From the NCBI RefSeq assembly GCF_000148525.1, contig NZ_AEDU01000014.1, positions 20,882 to 84,881 of the forward strand: 64,000 bases of DNA, in the 5' to 3' direction. The position numbers and the translations under genes were made by a program. The notes under the pieces were generated by a model. That model was not told the DNA's origin. It saw only the letters and a program-made list of their open reading frames with translations, and did not search any database. The DNA is from Streptococcus mitis SK564 (GTDB lineage: Bacteria; Bacillota; Bacilli; Lactobacillales; Streptococcaceae). Shown one piece after another: positions 32,283 to 41,353 of the stretch (positions are counted from its first letter, which is position 1; each line of letters starts with the position of its first letter).

Positions 32283-33031
32283 ATAAATTCCTGAATTGGC
32301 TCTCCTTGGTGGAGAGCTTTTACAATTTTCGAACCAACGATAACCCCATCTGACACCGCATTAAAGCGTTCTACATCAGCTTGACTAGATACACCAAATC
32401 CTGTCAAGACTGGGATGTCGGCAACTTGATGCAATTGTGCCAAGTGCTTGTCCAAATCTGCGCGGTAATTGCCTGATTTCCCTGTCACCCCATTGATGGC
32501 AACGGCATAGACAAATCCTTCTGCCCCTTCAATCAATTCTTTCTGGCGCTCAATTCCTGTTGTCAAACTAACTAGAGGAATCAAGGCGATGTCTGTGTTT
32601 GCCAAAAATGGCTCTACAAAGTTGGCATGTTCATGAGGCAGGTCTGGGATAATCAAGCCCTTAACCGCTGTATCTGCCAAATCTTTGACAAAATTCTCTA
32701 CACCGTACTGAAAGAGGGGGTTGAAGTAGGTCATAATGGCCAGCGGAACCTCTGTTTGAATGGTTTTCAAGGTTTCAACCAAAGCTTGTGTCGAAGTCCC
32801 ATGGGCTAGACTGCGCAAGCCAGCTTCTTCGATAACAGGTCCATCTGCAACAGGGTCTGAAAAGGGAATACCCACTTCAATAGCCGAAACACCCAAATCT
32901 TCTAAAAAGTGGATTGTTTCACCGAGACCACCCAAACCTTTTTCGTGGTCACCAGCCATGATATAGGGAACGAAAATTCCTTTTCCAGTTGCTTTTATAG
33001 CGTTTAATTTTTCTGTTAGTGTCTTAGGCAT
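32255..33031 (-). CDS. trpA: Tryptophan synthase alpha chain
   Basis: 258 residues, a TIM barrel with catalytic Glu in [15 protein letters not shown] (Asp and Glu around 50-60) and the phosphate loop GFGVSSQ. Cleaves indole-glycerol phosphate to indole and GAP, passing indole to TrpB. The ATG at 33031 overlaps trpB by eight bases; AAGGGAG is upstream. Last gene of the operon. Its final codons lie inside the duplicated cclA 3' segment. Confidence 0.96.
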   Translation of the reverse strand: MPKTLTEKLNAIKATGKGIFVPYIMAGDHEKGLGGLGETIHFLEDLGVSAIEVGIPFSDPVADGPVIEEAGLRSLAHGTSTQALVETLKTIQTEVPLAIMTYFNPLFQYGVENFVKDLADTAVKGLIIPDLPHEHANFVEPFLANTDIALIPLVSLTTGIERQKELIEGAEGFVYAVAINGVTGKSGNYRADLDKHLAQLHQVADIPVLTGFGVSSQADVERFNAVSDGVIVGSKIVKALHQGEPIQEFIKQAVAYQK

Positions 33032-34247
33032 GAGCTTCTCCCTTCTTTGCTGCATCTGCTTCCAAGCGGTCTTTGACTTGAACCACATCCTTATCTCCAC
33101 GACCTGATAGACAGACAATCATGGACTTGTCTGGACCGAGTTCTTTGGCCAATTTCACCGCAAAGGCGATAGCATGGCTAGATTCTAATGCTGGGATAAT
33201 CCCTTCCACACGAGACAGGAGTTGGAATCCTTCCAAGGCTTCTTTGTCTGTCACAGGAACATAGCTGGCACGTTTAATATCGTGGTAGTGAGAATGTTCT
33301 GGACCGATACCAGGATAGTCCAAACCTGCTGAGATAGAGAAGGCTTCAAGAATTTGACCATGGGCATCTTGGAGCACATCCATGAGGGAACCGTGAAGAA
33401 CACCCGGACGCCCCTTGGTCAAGGTAGCTGCGTGGTGCTCTGTATCCACACCAAGTCCTGCTGCTTCAGCTCCATACATGGCTACTGATTCATCTTCTAC
33501 AAAGGGATGGAAGAGCCCGATAGCATTAGACCCACCACCAACACAGGCTACTAAGGCATCTGGTAGATCTTGTCCTGTCAAGTCACGGTACTGTTGTTTA
33601 GCCTCTCGACCAATGACACTTTGGAAGTCACGAACGATTTCTGGGAATGGATGAGGTCCCAAGGCAGAACCAAGGATATAGTGGGTATCGTCGATATTAG
33701 CCACCCATGAACGAAGGGCTGCATTGACCGCATCCTTGAGCACGCGCGAACCGTCTGTCACTGCCTCAACCTTGGCTCCCAAAAGCTCCATACGGAAGAC
33801 ATTGAGGGCTTGGCGTTTGACATCTTCCTCACCCATGTAGATAGTACATTCCATGTTAAAGAGGGCTGCAGCAGTGGCAGTGGCCACACCATGCTGACCA
33901 GCACCTGTTTCAGCGATAATTTTCTTTTTACCCATGCGTTTAGCCAGAAGAACTTGTCCCAAGGCATTGTTAATCTTGTGGGCCCCTGTATGGTTAAGGT
34001 CTTCACGTTTAAGATAAATCTTGGCTCCGCCAATATGCTGGGTCAAGTTTTTTGCGTAGTAAAGAGGGGTTTCACGTCCTACATACTGGCGCAAGAGTTG
34101 GTTCAATTCCTCTTGGAAACTTGGGTCTGCCTGACTTTCACGGTAGGCCTTCTCCAACTCCAAAACTGCTGTCATCAATGTTTCTGGGACAAAACGTCCG
34201 CCGAATTTTCCGTAAAATCCATCTTTATTTGGTTCCTGATATGCCAT
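33024..34247 (-). CDS. trpB: Tryptophan synthase beta chain
   Basis: 407 residues, PLP enzyme. The Schiff-base lysine is in [14 protein letters not shown] and the phosphate cradle is VGGGSNAIG; the C-terminal serine motif is [10 protein letters not shown]. Condenses indole with serine. It overlaps the trpF end by 23 bases and trpA by 8. A separate TrpB-like C-terminal remnant with a different sequence lies in the leader at 38808-38939. Confidence 0.97.
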   Translation of the reverse strand: MAYQEPNKDGFYGKFGGRFVPETLMTAVLELEKAYRESQADPSFQEELNQLLRQYVGRETPLYYAKNLTQHIGGAKIYLKREDLNHTGAHKINNALGQVLLAKRMGKKKIIAETGAGQHGVATATAAALFNMECTIYMGEEDVKRQALNVFRMELLGAKVEAVTDGSRVLKDAVNAALRSWVANIDDTHYILGSALGPHPFPEIVRDFQSVIGREAKQQYRDLTGQDLPDALVACVGGGSNAIGLFHPFVEDESVAMYGAEAAGLGVDTEHHAATLTKGRPGVLHGSLMDVLQDAHGQILEAFSISAGLDYPGIGPEHSHYHDIKRASYVPVTDKEALEGFQLLSRVEGIIPALESSHAIAFAVKLAKELGPDKSMIVCLSGRGDKDVVQVKDRLEADAAKKGEAHA

Positions 34248-34824
34248 GCTTTACCCTCTCTATAAATCTTCTAATCTTTTCATGATCTTTTTGTCCATCT
34301 GTCTCCACTCCGCTCGATACATCTACTGCATAGGGAGTAAAGTGTTGAATTGCTTTTACTACATTGTCTTCATTAAGCCCACCTGCGATAAAGAAAGGCT
34401 GAGTTAGTCCAATCGTATCCAGTTGAGCCCAGTCAAAGGTCTGGCCACTCCCAGCCACAGGGGCATCAAAGAGTAGATAGTCTGCCTGAGAATGGGGCAC
34501 ATGACCCTCTCCATCCACCTGCACAGCCTGAATACTGGCACAAGGCAAATCCTCAAACAAATCATCTGCCACCTGACCGTGAACTTGAACCAAGTCCAAA
34601 CCAACTTTGTCAATCGCTTCTAGCAGTTCTGCCCGACTTGGTGAAACAAATACACCTACCTTTTTTACGTCTACAGGAATGAGCTTTGCCAACTCGGAAG
34701 CCTGATCCAAGGCCACCTGTCTTTTACTAGGTGCGAAGACAAAACCGATATAGTCAGCTCCTGCTGAAACGGCTGTTTCCACTGCTTCCTTGGTCGATAA
34801 TCCGCAAATTTTAACCTTTGTCAA
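34225..34824 (-). CDS. trpF: Phosphoribosylanthranilate isomerase
   Basis: 199 residues starting with the family motif KVKICGLST; the active-site Cys and Asp ([10 protein letters not shown]) are present. It isomerises PRA to CdRP. The start codon is TTG at 34824, inside the trpC end, and no ATG fits the conserved N-terminus. This poor start combined with a 14-base overlap suggests translation by coupling to trpC. Confidence 0.95.
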   Translation of the reverse strand: MTKVKICGLSTKEAVETAVSAGADYIGFVFAPSKRQVALDQASELAKLIPVDVKKVGVFVSPSRAELLEAIDKVGLDLVQVHGQVADDLFEDLPCASIQAVQVDGEGHVPHSQADYLLFDAPVAGSGQTFDWAQLDTIGLTQPFFIAGGLNEDNVVKAIQHFTPYAVDVSSGVETDGQKDHEKIRRFIERVKHGISGTK

Positions 34825-35578
34825 TCTGCAACTCCTTGATTCTCTGGGCTACATCTTCTGCCTGCATGAGAGCTGTCCCTACTAAAATACCGTTAAAGTA
34901 TGGTGCTACTCGCTCTGCATCCTGCCCTGTAAAAATAGCAGATTCAGAAATATACCAGCAATCTTCTTTGAAGTGTTTAGCCAAGTCTACACTGGTCTGC
35001 AAGTCGACTTCAAAGGTGGTCAAGTTGCGGTTATTAACTCCGATAATCTGAGCACCAAGTCTGTGGGCCACTTCTAGTTCAGCTAGATTGTGGGTTTCCA
35101 CCAAGACTTCCAGACCAAGCTCTGTCGCGTAGTCGTAAAGTTCCTTGAGCCGTTCTTCTGACAAGGCTGCCACAATGAGCAAGATGACTGTCGCACCAGC
35201 ATTGCGGGCACGGATGATTTGCTTTTCATCGATGATAAAGTCCTTGTTGAGCGTCGGAATGTTTACCTGACCAGAAATCTCCCGCAGATAATCCAAATGC
35301 CCTTTAAAGAAAACCTCATCTGTCAGAACAGAAATCATCACTGCTCCGTTCGCTTCATAAGTCTGGGCCTGTTGCACAATATCCACATCTAGATTGATAT
35401 CTCCCAGACTAGGGCTAGCTTTCTTGACCTCAGCGATTACCTGCAAGCGGTCCTGATGATTCTTCAAAAAGTCAGCTAAGCGATAGGTTTGACGCAGGGG
35501 CTGGATTTCCTCCAGCTCCATCTGCTCAACCTCACGCGCCTTCTGCTCCAAGATTCGTGCTAAAAATTCCTGACTCAT
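34811..35578 (-). CDS. trpC: Indole-3-glycerol phosphate synthase
   Basis: 255 residues, TIM barrel. [20 protein letters not shown] and VGVNNRNL carry the catalytic lysines, Glu and Asn. Converts CdRP to indole-glycerol phosphate. It overlaps trpD by four bases (ATGA) and trpF by 14. Confidence 0.96.
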   Translation of the reverse strand: MSQEFLARILEQKAREVEQMELEEIQPLRQTYRLADFLKNHQDRLQVIAEVKKASPSLGDINLDVDIVQQAQTYEANGAVMISVLTDEVFFKGHLDYLREISGQVNIPTLNKDFIIDEKQIIRARNAGATVILLIVAALSEERLKELYDYATELGLEVLVETHNLAELEVAHRLGAQIIGVNNRNLTTFEVDLQTSVDLAKHFKEDCWYISESAIFTGQDAERVAPYFNGILVGTALMQAEDVAQRIKELQIDKG

Positions 35579-36579
35579 TTTTGGTACTCCTGTAACAGTC
35601 TGAGTTTTTCAAGGGCCTTGCCACTAGCAATGACTTGACGAGCCAAGGCAACTCCATCCTTGATGCTATCAACCTTACCATTAGCATAGAAACCAAGACC
35701 AGCATTCAAGACTGTCGTTTCCAAGAATGGACTTGGTTCGTTTTTAAGAACGCTGAGCAAAATTTCTGCATTTTCCTGAGCATTCCCTCCACGAATATCG
35801 TCGATAGCGTAGCCTTCCATTCCCAGATCTTCTGGAGTAAAGCTTGACAAGGTAATTTCGCCATTTTCAAGAAGTGCAATTTTGGTTATTCCATTCAAAC
35901 CAGCTTCATCCAGTCCTTCTGGCCCAGCAACCACGATAGCACGTTTGCGACCCATATTTTTCAAAACCTGAGCTGTACTTTCTAGAAGTTCTGGACGACT
36001 AATTCCAAGAAGCTGTGTTTCCAAGGCCATTGGGTGAATCAGTGGACCAGTCAAGTTCATAATCGTTGGAATTCCCAATTCCAAACGAGCTGGCATGATG
36101 TATTTCATGGCTGGGTGCATATTTTTAGCAAAGAGAAAGACGATTCCAGTTTTATCAAAAACCTTACCTAGTTCAGCTGGTTTGAGGTCAAGGTTAATAC
36201 CCAAGGCTTCTAGAACATCTGCAGAACCCGATTTAGAAGAAATCGAGCGGTTACCATGCTTGGCCATGTGAACACCGCCACCAGCCAAGACAAAGGCTGC
36301 AGTTGTGGAAATATTAAAACTGAAAGACTTGTCTCCACCTGTACCACAGTTGTCCATGGCATCATGAATTTCAGTTGGAATATGTTGGGCATGTCCTCTC
36401 ATGACTTGGGCAATGGCTGTGCGTTCTTCAGGTGTTTCCCCCTTCATCTTAAGAGCTAAGAGGAGAGAAGCAATCTGTGCTTCAGTTACACGCCCAGTTA
36501 CGATACGCTCAATGACATCCGTCATTTCCACACCTGATAAATTTTCAAATTTTGCTAGTTTTTCAATAATCTCTTTCAT
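35575..36579 (-). CDS. trpD: Anthranilate phosphoribosyltransferase
   Basis: 334 residues. The PRPP loop [17 protein letters not shown] and [20 protein letters not shown] are diagnostic. Adds phosphoribose to anthranilate. Ten bases after trpG and overlapping trpC by four. AGGAAACTAGG precedes the ATG. Confidence 0.96.
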   Translation of the reverse strand: MKEIIEKLAKFENLSGVEMTDVIERIVTGRVTEAQIASLLLALKMKGETPEERTAIAQVMRGHAQHIPTEIHDAMDNCGTGGDKSFSFNISTTAAFVLAGGGVHMAKHGNRSISSKSGSADVLEALGINLDLKPAELGKVFDKTGIVFLFAKNMHPAMKYIMPARLELGIPTIMNLTGPLIHPMALETQLLGISRPELLESTAQVLKNMGRKRAIVVAGPEGLDEAGLNGITKIALLENGEITLSSFTPEDLGMEGYAIDDIRGGNAQENAEILLSVLKNEPSPFLETTVLNAGLGFYANGKVDSIKDGVALARQVIASGKALEKLRLLQEYQK

Positions 36580-36589
36580 CCTAGTTTCC

Positions 36590-37156
36590 TCACTTTACAA
36601 CCTTCTCGATAAAATTCCGAATAGAAGACAAGCCATCTGGCGTTCCAATGCTCTCTGGATGGTACTGGAAGCCATAAATCGGTAGGTTTTTATGTTGAAT
36701 CCCCATGATGGCTTGGTCATCAGTCGAACGAGCTGTCACTTCAAAGTTTTCTGGCATTTCTTCAATCAAAATACTGTGGTAACGCATGACCGCACGGCCA
36801 TCTTCGATACCTTGATACAAAACAGATGGCGCTTCAAAGTTGATATTGCTCTGTTTCCCATGCATGACTTTTGGAGCCAAACCTAACTTACCACCAAAGA
36901 CTTCGGCTATGGCTTGGTGGCCCAAACAAATCCCAAGAATTGGCTTCTTGCCAGCAAAGTCACGAATCATGTCTTCCATCTTTCCAGCATCAACTGGCCA
37001 ACCAGGACCGGGCGAAAAGACCAGACCATCTGCTTTTTCAGCTTCTTCATACAGCTTGGGATCATCATTTCTCAAGACCTGCACTTCTGCAAAATTCCCA
37101 ATGTATTGGGCCAAGTTATAGGTAAAAGAATCATAGTTATCAATCAATAAAATCAT
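36590..37156 (-). CDS. trpG: Anthranilate synthase component II, glutamine amidotransferase
   Basis: 188 residues, class I amidotransferase. The nucleophile Cys is in [12 protein letters not shown] and the His-Glu pair in YHPESIGT. Delivers ammonia to TrpE. Four-base overlap with trpE (ATGA). Not fused to TrpD, in contrast with enteric bacteria. Confidence 0.96.
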   Translation of the reverse strand: MILLIDNYDSFTYNLAQYIGNFAEVQVLRNDDPKLYEEAEKADGLVFSPGPGWPVDAGKMEDMIRDFAGKKPILGICLGHQAIAEVFGGKLGLAPKVMHGKQSNINFEAPSVLYQGIEDGRAVMRYHSILIEEMPENFEVTARSTDDQAIMGIQHKNLPIYGFQYHPESIGTPDGLSSIRNFIEKVVK

Positions 37157-38514
37157 GGTCTTAGTTCTCCAATTCTAGTCATAGATTTAGCTTTGTTAAT
37201 GGTTTCTTGGTATTCGTTTTGGGCGATGGAGTCGTAGACAATCCCTGCCCCAGCCTGCACATAGGCTGTTTGATTTTTGAGAATCATCGTTCGGATGGCA
37301 ATGGCGAAATCCATATCACCCGTCGCAGACAAGTAGCCGATTGCTCCTGCATATACGCCCCGTTTTTCTGTTTCCAGTTCATAGATGCGTCTCATGGCTC
37401 GAATCTTTGGTGCTCCTGACACTGTTCCAGCTGGAAGTGTTGCTTTCAAGGCATCCATGGCAGTGAGTTCTGGAAGCAAACGCCCCTTGACCACACTGGT
37501 CAAATGCATGACATAACGGAAAAGCTCCACTTCCATATACTTGGTGACTTGGACACTGGCCGTTTCAGAGATGCGACCAATATCATTACGACCCAAGTCT
37601 ACTAACATCCGATGCTCTGCTGTTTCCTTCTCATCCGAAAGCAGATCTGTCGCCAAAGCCTTGTCTTCTTCATCCGTAGCTCCTCTTGGTCGCGTACCTG
37701 CAATCGGATTGGTTGTTACGATGCCATTTTTGACAGAAACCAAACTTTCAGGACTGGCACCGATGATTTGATAATCACCAAAGTCATAGAAATAAAGGTA
37801 ATTAGATGGATTGGTCACGCGAAGATTTCTGTAGAAGTCAAATGGATTTCCAGTAACTTCTGCTGAGAAGCGCTGACTGAGTACACATTGGAACATATCG
37901 CCATTACGAATCAAGTCACGAGCTGTTTCCACCATTTCCTCAAACTTCTGAGGAGCGATATGGGGTTTGAAGTCTAACGGAGATAGATCCAAGTCTTCAA
38001 ATTCATTTGGATCAGGAATGCGTAATTCCTCAAGCACTTGGTTCAAGGCTTCTTCCAAGTCTTCTTGACTACGCTTGCTGTAAAGAGCATCCTCGATGAC
38101 ATGGATTTTTTCCTTCTTGTGGTCAAAAACCATGTAGCTCTCATAAACAAAGAAATGCATGTCTGGCGTCCCAATGATATCTTGAGGGATTTGACCAATT
38201 TCTTCATAAAGAGAAATCATATCGTAACCGACAAAACCAATTGCCCCACCACCAAAAGGGAGGTCTGAATGGTGCTGGCTCTTATGAGTCACTTCATAAA
38301 GAAAATCCAGGGGATCCCGATCAATCACTTGACCATTTTGATAGAGAACTCCATTTTCAAACTTAATCTCAAAAACTGGATTATAAGCTAGGATAGAAAA
38401 ACGAGCTGTTTCCTTATCTCTCGGAATACTTTCTAGAATAACCTTGTGTTGCCCCTTTAGGCGCATATAAGCCAAGATTGGTGATAAGACATCTCCATGA
38501 ATGATTCGTTCCAT
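37153..38514 (-). CDS. trpE: Anthranilate synthase component I
   Basis: 453 residues of the chorismate-binding family: GTRPRGATDEEDKALATDLL, HRMLVDLGRNDIGRI and AGAGIVYDS are in order. The N-terminal region carries a LLES-like element (VILESIPRDKETARFS) where tryptophan feedback binds in relatives. I chose ATG 38514, preceded by GAAAGGGAA, as the family start. First enzyme gene of trpEGDCFBA, read through two T-box leaders. Confidence 0.96.
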   Translation of the reverse strand: MERIIHGDVLSPILAYMRLKGQHKVILESIPRDKETARFSILAYNPVFEIKFENGVLYQNGQVIDRDPLDFLYEVTHKSQHHSDLPFGGGAIGFVGYDMISLYEEIGQIPQDIIGTPDMHFFVYESYMVFDHKKEKIHVIEDALYSKRSQEDLEEALNQVLEELRIPDPNEFEDLDLSPLDFKPHIAPQKFEEMVETARDLIRNGDMFQCVLSQRFSAEVTGNPFDFYRNLRVTNPSNYLYFYDFGDYQIIGASPESLVSVKNGIVTTNPIAGTRPRGATDEEDKALATDLLSDEKETAEHRMLVDLGRNDIGRISETASVQVTKYMEVELFRYVMHLTSVVKGRLLPELTAMDALKATLPAGTVSGAPKIRAMRRIYELETEKRGVYAGAIGYLSATGDMDFAIAIRTMILKNQTAYVQAGAGIVYDSIAQNEYQETINKAKSMTRIGELRP

Positions 38515-38560
38515 TGTAATTTCCCTTTCAGTTCTAATTTTAGTCCGTAGCGACTGTATG

Positions 38561-38790
38561 AAAAATCCCCACGCAAAATAACTTGCGTGAGGACGAAATT
38601 CGCGGTGCCACCTCAATTATAGGATTTCTCCTATCTCTCATTCCTGTCTCAGATACCTCCTGTAACAGGCTGTGCGATAAAGGGCACTCCCTTGAGAATT
38701 ATGTTTTCTTCTCTCGTTTCAGATGGACCCAACCTTACAGCTTTCTCTGCTTGTTTTCAGCAACCACAAGCTCTCTGTGAGAGAAAAGAC
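38561..38790 (-). ncRNA. Trp T-box leader, proximal
   Basis: On the minus strand the T-box core AATTGAGGTGGCACCGCG (38618-38601) is followed by a terminator, CCTCACGCAA against TTGCGTGGGG then TTTTT (38561-38594). Stem I begins near AGAGAGCTTGTGG, and a TGG specifier codon (GGTTGGGTCC) lies before the T-box core. It should sense uncharged tRNA-Trp directly upstream of trpE. Confidence 0.92.
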
Positions 38791-38807
38791 TGTAATTTTT
38801 CCATCTA

Positions 38808-38939
38808 TTATTTTTTAGCTTCTAGGTAGTCCGCAATTGCAGCTACGTCCTTGTCTCCACGACCAGAGACATTGATGATGAGATTTTCATTTCGGTACAC
38901 CTTTACTAGCTTCTTTCCTTGATAGTTGGAATCTTTCAA
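38808..38939 (-). pseudogene. TrpB-like C-terminal remnant between the two T-boxes
   Basis: The minus strand reads KLVKVYRNENLIINVSGRGD then KDVAAIADYLEAKK and a TAA at 38808. SGRGDKDV is the end motif of tryptophan synthase beta, but the surrounding residues differ from the trpB at 33024-34247, so it is not a simple copy of it. At most 43 codons with only a TTG start; nothing of the catalytic core remains. Confidence 0.78.
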
Positions 38940-38962
38940 CTTTCTATCGCTATCATGTTACG

Positions 38963-39185
38963 AAAAAAGCCCACACACAGAATATACTTCCATGTGAGGG
39001 CGTTGGTAACGCGGTGCCACCTCAATTATAAAGGGACTATCCCTTTACATCTCTGCCTTGTCTAACAACAAGTTGCACTGTAAGGTGTGCGCACCGAATT
39101 TTCATTGTTTCAAATTCATTTTTAAAATCAGCCCACTTTCACTACTTCCAACCACCTGTTCACAATCACCACAGGCTCCCTGAAG
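38963..39185 (-). ncRNA. Trp T-box leader, distal
   Basis: A second T-box core, AATTGAGGTGGCACCGCG (39027-39010), with its own terminator (GCCCTCACA against TGTGTGTGGGC then TTTTTT, 38963-39002). Stem I starts near AGGGAGCCTGTGG and a TGG specifier lies in AGTGGGCTG. It differs enough from the proximal copy to be an old duplication or a separate acquisition. Confidence 0.92.
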
Positions 39186-39220
39186 ATCAAAAATAGTTAC
39201 TTTTCTGATTTGTTGAACTT

Positions 39221-39249
39221 ATTTTAATACTTTGTTTTTTCTTTGTCAA
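39221..39249 (-). promoter_or_regulatory. trp operon promoter
   Basis: Minus strand TTGACA (39249-39244), a 17-base spacer and TAAAAT (39226-39221), ahead of the distal T-box. The only strong promoter seen upstream of trpE, so transcripts must pass both T-box terminators. Confidence 0.88.
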
Positions 39250-39256
39250 GACTTTT

Positions 39257-40486
39257 TTACGATTTTTTTGATAAAGTTAGCACTTTTTCAGAAACTGTTT
39301 TGAAAGTCTCAATGATATAGTCCACTTCTTCATCACTTAATTTAGTGTGAAGAGGAAGGGTAATTTCATTTTCAAAGAAGGCATAGGCCTTAGGATAGTT
39401 CGCCATATCAAAGCCAAGATTCTTATAGGCTGTCAAGAGCGGAAGCGGTTTGTAGTGGACATTGCTTGCAATTCCTGCTTTGGCTAATTCTTGGATGATG
39501 AGGTTGCGTTCTTCTAAGCTCGCTCCTTCTACATGGGTGATGTAGAGGTGGCGTGAAGATTCGACAGTATCAGTCTTATGTGCCAATGGATGGATACGAG
39601 AACCTGAAAAACCATGATCATAGCGGTCCACTATCTCCTTACGACGTTCTAGTAAACCAGGGTAACGGTCCAATTGTACCAAACCAAGCGAAGCCATGAT
39701 ATCTGTCATATTGCACTTGTAGGCTGGTGTGACGATATCGTATTCCCATGAACCCAGTTGCATCTTGGCAAGAGCGTCTTTAGTTTGCCCGTGAAGGGAA
39801 AGGATTTGGAATTCCTTGTACATCTCTTCGTCGTCAATCGTTGGATTGGCTTTCCAAGTCGCACTTCCACCTTCTGCCGTTGTAAAGTTCTTAACGGCAT
39901 GGAATGAGAAGGAGGTAAAGTCAGCGATAGAACCAGCTGGTTGTCCTTTATAAGTAGATCCCAAAGCATGGGCACTATCAGAAACAATCACGATACGGTT
40001 AAAGGCTTTTTGCCACTTGCTTGAAGCGGTAAAGAGATCACGTTTCTTCTCCACAACTTGGAACAAACGGTCATAATCGCAAACAATCCCTGCAAGCTCT
40101 ACTGGGATGATCACCTTAGTTTTCTCAGTGATAGCTTGCTCCAGCAGGTCATAATCCATCTCAAAAGTATCTGCTTGAATATCCACCATGACAGGGGTCG
40201 CTCCTACGTGAGTGATGACACTACATGAAGCTGTATAAGTCATAGCTGGAACGATGACTTCATCTCCAGGACCCACTTCCAAAACACGCAAAATCAACTC
40301 AAGCGCGGCAGTTGCAGAGTTAAGACAGACAGTCTTAGGCGTCTTTGTGTATTGAGACAAGCGACGCTCCAGTTCTTTTGTTTTAGGACCTGTTGTGATC
40401 CAACCAGAACGCAGGGTATCCGCTACTTCAGCAATTTCTGCTTCCGTGATATCGGGTGGTGAAAATGGAATATTGTAATTTGGCAT
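39257..40486 (-). CDS. DegT/DnrJ/EryC1-type sugar aminotransferase, probably UDP-AATGal synthesis
   Basis: 409 residues. PLP aminotransferase with SDSAHALGS, the Schiff-base lysine in SFSFHAVKNFTTAEGG, and the C-terminal SNVHYKPLPL. In pneumococcus the homologue next to the initiating transferase is proposed to make UDP-2-acetamido-4-amino-2,4,6-trideoxygalactose for teichoic acids, and the same gene pair is seen here. ATG 40486 follows AAAGGAG. The C-terminus ends eight bases from the trp promoter, with no terminator between. Confidence 0.88.
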   Translation of the reverse strand: MPNYNIPFSPPDITEAEIAEVADTLRSGWITTGPKTKELERRLSQYTKTPKTVCLNSATAALELILRVLEVGPGDEVIVPAMTYTASCSVITHVGATPVMVDIQADTFEMDYDLLEQAITEKTKVIIPVELAGIVCDYDRLFQVVEKKRDLFTASSKWQKAFNRIVIVSDSAHALGSTYKGQPAGSIADFTSFSFHAVKNFTTAEGGSATWKANPTIDDEEMYKEFQILSLHGQTKDALAKMQLGSWEYDIVTPAYKCNMTDIMASLGLVQLDRYPGLLERRKEIVDRYDHGFSGSRIHPLAHKTDTVESSRHLYITHVEGASLEERNLIIQELAKAGIASNVHYKPLPLLTAYKNLGFDMANYPKAYAFFENEITLPLHTKLSDEEVDYIIETFKTVSEKVLTLSKKS

Positions 40487-40528
40487 TGATTTGCTCCTTT
40501 TATCTGTACTCATTTTCTCATGACTACT

Positions 40529-41221
40529 TTATTTTAGCACTTCAAACACGGTTTGAAACATGATTTTGATGTCTCCAAGGAAACTAAACTCTCGGAGATA
40601 GGCGAGGTTATAGCGCATCTTTTCAGGGAGGACGTGTTCGACATAGGCTTGGTCAACTGACAGGCCTTTTTCAGTCATTTGACTGATAATAGTGTCCTCA
40701 TCCTTGTAGTTGATGCTGGCTGGAGAGGTAATCCCTGCTGGTAAAAGTAAGGTCGCCATCATTTCAGGGCTATACTGCTCTGTGTAGCGTGGCACTTCAG
40801 GTCGTGTACCGACAAAGGACATTTCGCCTTTAAGGACATTGACCAGCTGAGGCAGTTCGTCCAAACGGACACGGCGGATAAAATTGCCAACCTTGGTAAT
40901 GCGACTATCGTTAGCAGAAGTCACCAAACTTCCTTTTTTGTCTGCATCCGTCACCATGGTACGGAACTTCCAAATCTTGAAAGGTCGATTGTACTGGGTC
41001 ACGCGCTCTTGCTTGTAAATCACTGGCCCCTTGCTATCCAACTTGATCCAAATGCTCAAGATGAGAAAGATGGGAGAGGCCAGAACCAGTAAGACCAAAG
41101 CTAGAACCCAATCCAAGCAACGCTTAAAAATCAGCGAACCCTTCCTTTTAGAGACAAGCTGGTAGTAAGACTCAACCTCGCTTGATTTCATTTCCACGGG
41201 CAAGTCTTCCCATTTCAGCAT
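40529..41221 (-). CDS. Initiating sugar-1-phosphate transferase (AATGal transferase)
   Basis: 230 residues of the polyprenyl-phosphate glycosyl-1-phosphate transferase family. One membrane segment (LDWVLALVLLVLASPIFLIL) is followed by KFRTMVTDAD, RRVRLDELPQLVNVLKGEMS and VGTRPEVPRY. It should load the first amino sugar onto undecaprenyl phosphate at the inner membrane face, starting teichoic acid repeat assembly. Forms a two-gene unit with the aminotransferase. AAAGGAGAAA precedes the ATG. Confidence 0.9.
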   Translation of the reverse strand: MLKWEDLPVEMKSSEVESYYQLVSKRKGSLIFKRCLDWVLALVLLVLASPIFLILSIWIKLDSKGPVIYKQERVTQYNRPFKIWKFRTMVTDADKKGSLVTSANDSRITKVGNFIRRVRLDELPQLVNVLKGEMSFVGTRPEVPRYTEQYSPEMMATLLLPAGITSPASINYKDEDTIISQMTEKGLSVDQAYVEHVLPEKMRYNLAYLREFSFLGDIKIMFQTVFEVLK

Positions 41222-41327
41222 GCTGTTTCTCCTTTGTTTTTATTATACTATTTGTCAACATTTTTCATTATACCACAAAATGGAAAAGGCGGTGAAAGAA
41301 ATCTGTAATTTGAAGGATTTCCTTCTT

Positions 41328-41353
41328 ACGCTCAATGAAAATCAAAGAGTATT
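41328..41353. repeat. Collapsed BOX remnant
   Basis: ACGCTCAATGAAAATC followed at once by AAAGAGTATTA, i.e. the outer end of boxC joined to the outer end of boxA with the interior lost. Its end overlaps the stop codon of the ABC exporter gene at 41352. Confidence 0.65.
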
